The notes under the pieces are model-generated. The model saw nothing but the letters and a program-made list of their open reading frames with translations, had not been told where the DNA came from and searched no databases. A stretch of DNA of 8,347 nucleotides from Candidatus Zixiibacteriota bacterium (GTDB taxonomy: Bacteria > Zixibacteria > MSB-5A5 > SM1-73), in NCBI GenBank assembly GCA_020341875.1, contig CP070839.1, positions 549,999-558,345 of the forward strand. The letters run 5' to 3'. Numbering within the stretch: position 1 is the stretch's first letter; each line of letters begins with the position of its first letter. The translations under genes and the position numbers were made by a program. Positions 7,218 to 8,347 of this stretch are shown here, in pieces.

Positions 7218-7421
7218 TACTTTTTGGCTTCTATAGATTGAACTGACCGAGTCATCCTCACATCCGGATCCTCCTGTGCGGGGCCGGCAGACTCCCCGGC
7301 GCCCACCATCAGGTTTCCCGTTGGCTGATTCACAGCAAAACATAGACCAGCGTACCTAACCGCTCGAGAATCGAATCAAGAGGCCAGATAACCGCGGGTC
7401 GCAGTAAAACAGCACCCTTAC

Positions 7422-7451
7422 ATAATTTAAGTCGTTTGAGCGAATTGTCAA
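7422..7451 (-). promoter_or_regulatory. Probable sigma-70 promoter of the VWA gene
   Basis: On the minus strand there is a perfect -35 TTGACA (7451-7446). The -10 box is weaker: TAAATT at 16 nt (7429-7424) or AATTAT at 18 nt (7427-7422), each matching 4 of 6 consensus bases. It would give a leader of about 215 nt. In that leader a GC-rich stretch (about 7273-7300) could form a small hairpin, but I recognise no known riboswitch. Confidence 0.55.
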
Positions 7452-7860
7452 GGAGAAACGGAGTGCTACCGCTTGGCACTTCCACACCACCCCCCGAGAT
7501 TCTGTTCAACAAGTATACATTCAGTGGTTACTTCACAAATACTTCCTCGCAAGTCCTTGCTCAAATCCTGCAAACCGCCCCGTTCATGTAACTTGCTCCA
7601 GCAGAGCGAATTGACAAAAAGGAGCAACATGCTTCAGGTCGATACGCTTCCGCCGTGACCAGCACAACTGCCTGCCTCCTGAAGATTAGCATATCGATAA
7701 GAGGGTGCTCGAGTCCGAGATAGACAGGAAAGCTGCACAGGATCGGCCGGTCACAGACGGAAAGAGAGCAGTCTGGAATCTGCCGAGAAGCATGGAATCC
7801 CTTGAACCAGAGAGACATAAGTCCTCGCAGGGCGCTGTCTTCAGGAATAACCTCCCGCGA
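7452..7860. other. Spacer without a recognisable gene
   Basis: About 400 nt between the terminator of the dockerin gene and the VWA promoter. Open frames here are short and lack ribosome sites or protein-like composition. The one AGGAG-ATG pair, on the plus strand near 7620-7631, opens only nine codons. No tRNA, repeat or CRISPR structure is seen. Confidence 0.5.
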
Positions 7861-7895
7861 GAAAAGAAAAGCCCCCCGCCATGTGCGGGGGGCTT
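7861..7895 (-). terminator. Intrinsic terminator of the dockerin gene
   Basis: On the minus strand AAGCCCCCCGC (7895-7885) pairs perfectly over 11 bases with GCGGGGGGCTT (7879-7869) across a 5-nt loop, followed by a T-rich tract (TTCTTTTC, 7868-7861). It begins about 30 nt past the TAA at 7927-7929 and is built much like the terminator at 3444-3477. Confidence 0.93.
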
Positions 7896-7926
7896 CTCGT
7901 CTTGCTACTCTTAATTGAACAGCGAC

Positions 7927-8347
7927 TTACGGGTCACAGCAGCGCGGCATCGGGCCGCTCTTGTACAGGTAACTTACCAGGAAGACCACATCTCCAATGT
8001 TTACGATCCCGTCACAGTTCACGTCTCCCACGGATATCGGAACAGGTGGTGGTCCTCCTTTGTACAGGTAGGTAACCAAGTAGACCACGTCACCTATGTT
8101 GACTATTCCGTCACCATTCACGTCGCCGCGGTAATGCCAGGGGCTGATGTGCACGGCATACTCCGCCTCAGCCCAAATGGTCGAGGTCTGATTCCACTGC
8201 ACGGTGTAATCTACGAACTCAGCCGGCACGTTTTGGCCATAGAAATTGGAGGCCCACTGCTCCGGCTCAAAGCTGACGGGATAGTCATAAAGAGCCCAGA
8301 CGCCGCCCGGACTGGGTGAAAACTCCAGCACGGTGTAAATGTCGTGC
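7927..8347 (-). CDS. C-terminal part of a secreted protein ending in a dockerin-type repeat pair, 5' end cut off
   Basis: The last 139 residues are visible; the frame runs open off the right edge, and the GTG at 8331 is simply an internal codon. The first about 70 residues look like the end of a beta-sandwich domain (for example VDYTVQWNQTSTIW) and belong to no family I can name. The tail holds two calcium loops of the dockerin type I / EF-hand form DxNxDGxxNxxD, at visible residues 75-86 and 108-119, each followed by a VV-(Y/F)-LV-x-YLYK helix and a Gly-Pro turn. In clostridia dockerins bind cohesins in cellulosomes. In many uncultured bacteria the same pair ends ordinary exported proteins, and no cohesin is seen here, so surface attachment or calcium-dependent folding is the cautious reading. 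The catalytic or binding part lies outside the window. A strong terminator follows the TAA. Confidence 0.93.
   Translation of the reverse strand, partial: HDIYTVLEFSPSPGGVWALYDYPVSFEPEQWASNFYGQNVPAEFVDYTVQWNQTSTIWAEAEYAVHISPWHYRGDVNGDGIVNIGDVVYLVTYLYKGGPPPVPISVGDVNCDGIVNIGDVVFLVSYLYKSGPMPRCCDP

Noticed and set aside
7273..7300. GC-rich stretch in the VWA leader considered as a fluoride or manganese riboswitch
   Set aside because: Only isolated short matches to the conserved segments; the flanking helices and remaining conserved bases are absent.
6825..7343. A 172-codon minus-strand ORF overlapping the start of the VWA gene
   Set aside because: Different frame over a well-supported coding region with signal peptide and VWA domain; no ribosome site and Arg/Gly-rich composition typical of a shadow frame.
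7611..7658. TTGACA and AGGAG-ATG on the plus strand, suggesting a plus-strand promoter or gene
   Set aside because: No -10 box lies at a suitable distance from the TTGACA, and the ATG opens only nine codons.

Overview
The window holds three secreted-protein genes, all on the minus strand, separated by long non-coding spacers. Read in the direction of transcription (right to left) they are: (1) the 3' end of a gene for a protein with a C-terminal dockerin-type calcium-binding pair (7927-8347, cut by the right edge); (2) a complete 1231-residue protein with a signal peptide, a von Willebrand factor A domain, six cysteine-rich Ig-like repeats and a FlgD-like / type A sorting tail (3506-7201); and (3) the first 773 residues of a secreted clan CD cysteine peptidase of the legumain (C13) type, fused to an alpha/alpha toroid of the prenyltransferase / squalene-cyclase repeat kind (1-2321, cut by the left edge).

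The combination of a dockerin repeat pair of the form GDVNGDGIVNIGD, a C-terminal tail with the motif QNQPNPFNP, and cysteine-rich Ig-like repeats suggests an uncultured bacterium of the Fibrobacteres-Chlorobi-Bacteroidetes neighbourhood, such as Zixibacteria or a related candidate phylum. This is inference from protein style; no marker gene or RNA gene is present.

Region by region: 1-2321 is the C13/toroid gene. 2322-3108 is its very long presumed leader, with a weak 52-codon ORF abutting the gene and an inverted repeat. 3109-3137 is an exact consensus sigma-70 promoter (TTGACA, 17 nt, TATAAT) with an A-rich upstream stretch. 3138-3443 is non-coding and rich in inverted repeats. 3444-3477 is the terminator of the VWA gene. 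3506-7201 is the VWA gene. 7202-7451 is its leader, Shine-Dalgarno site and probable promoter. 7452-7860 has no recognisable content. 7861-7895 is the terminator of the dockerin gene.

Each gene appears to be its own transcription unit: a strong intrinsic terminator lies downstream of both genes whose 3' ends are visible, and a promoter-like sequence lies before both genes whose 5' ends are visible. The common theme is extracellular, calcium-binding, disulfide-rich surface proteins: a MIDAS metal site, EF-hand-like loops and dockerin loops. A joint function is not demonstrated by the sequence. The least ordinary items are the peptidase-toroid fusion and the perfect promoter set about 780 nt upstream of it.
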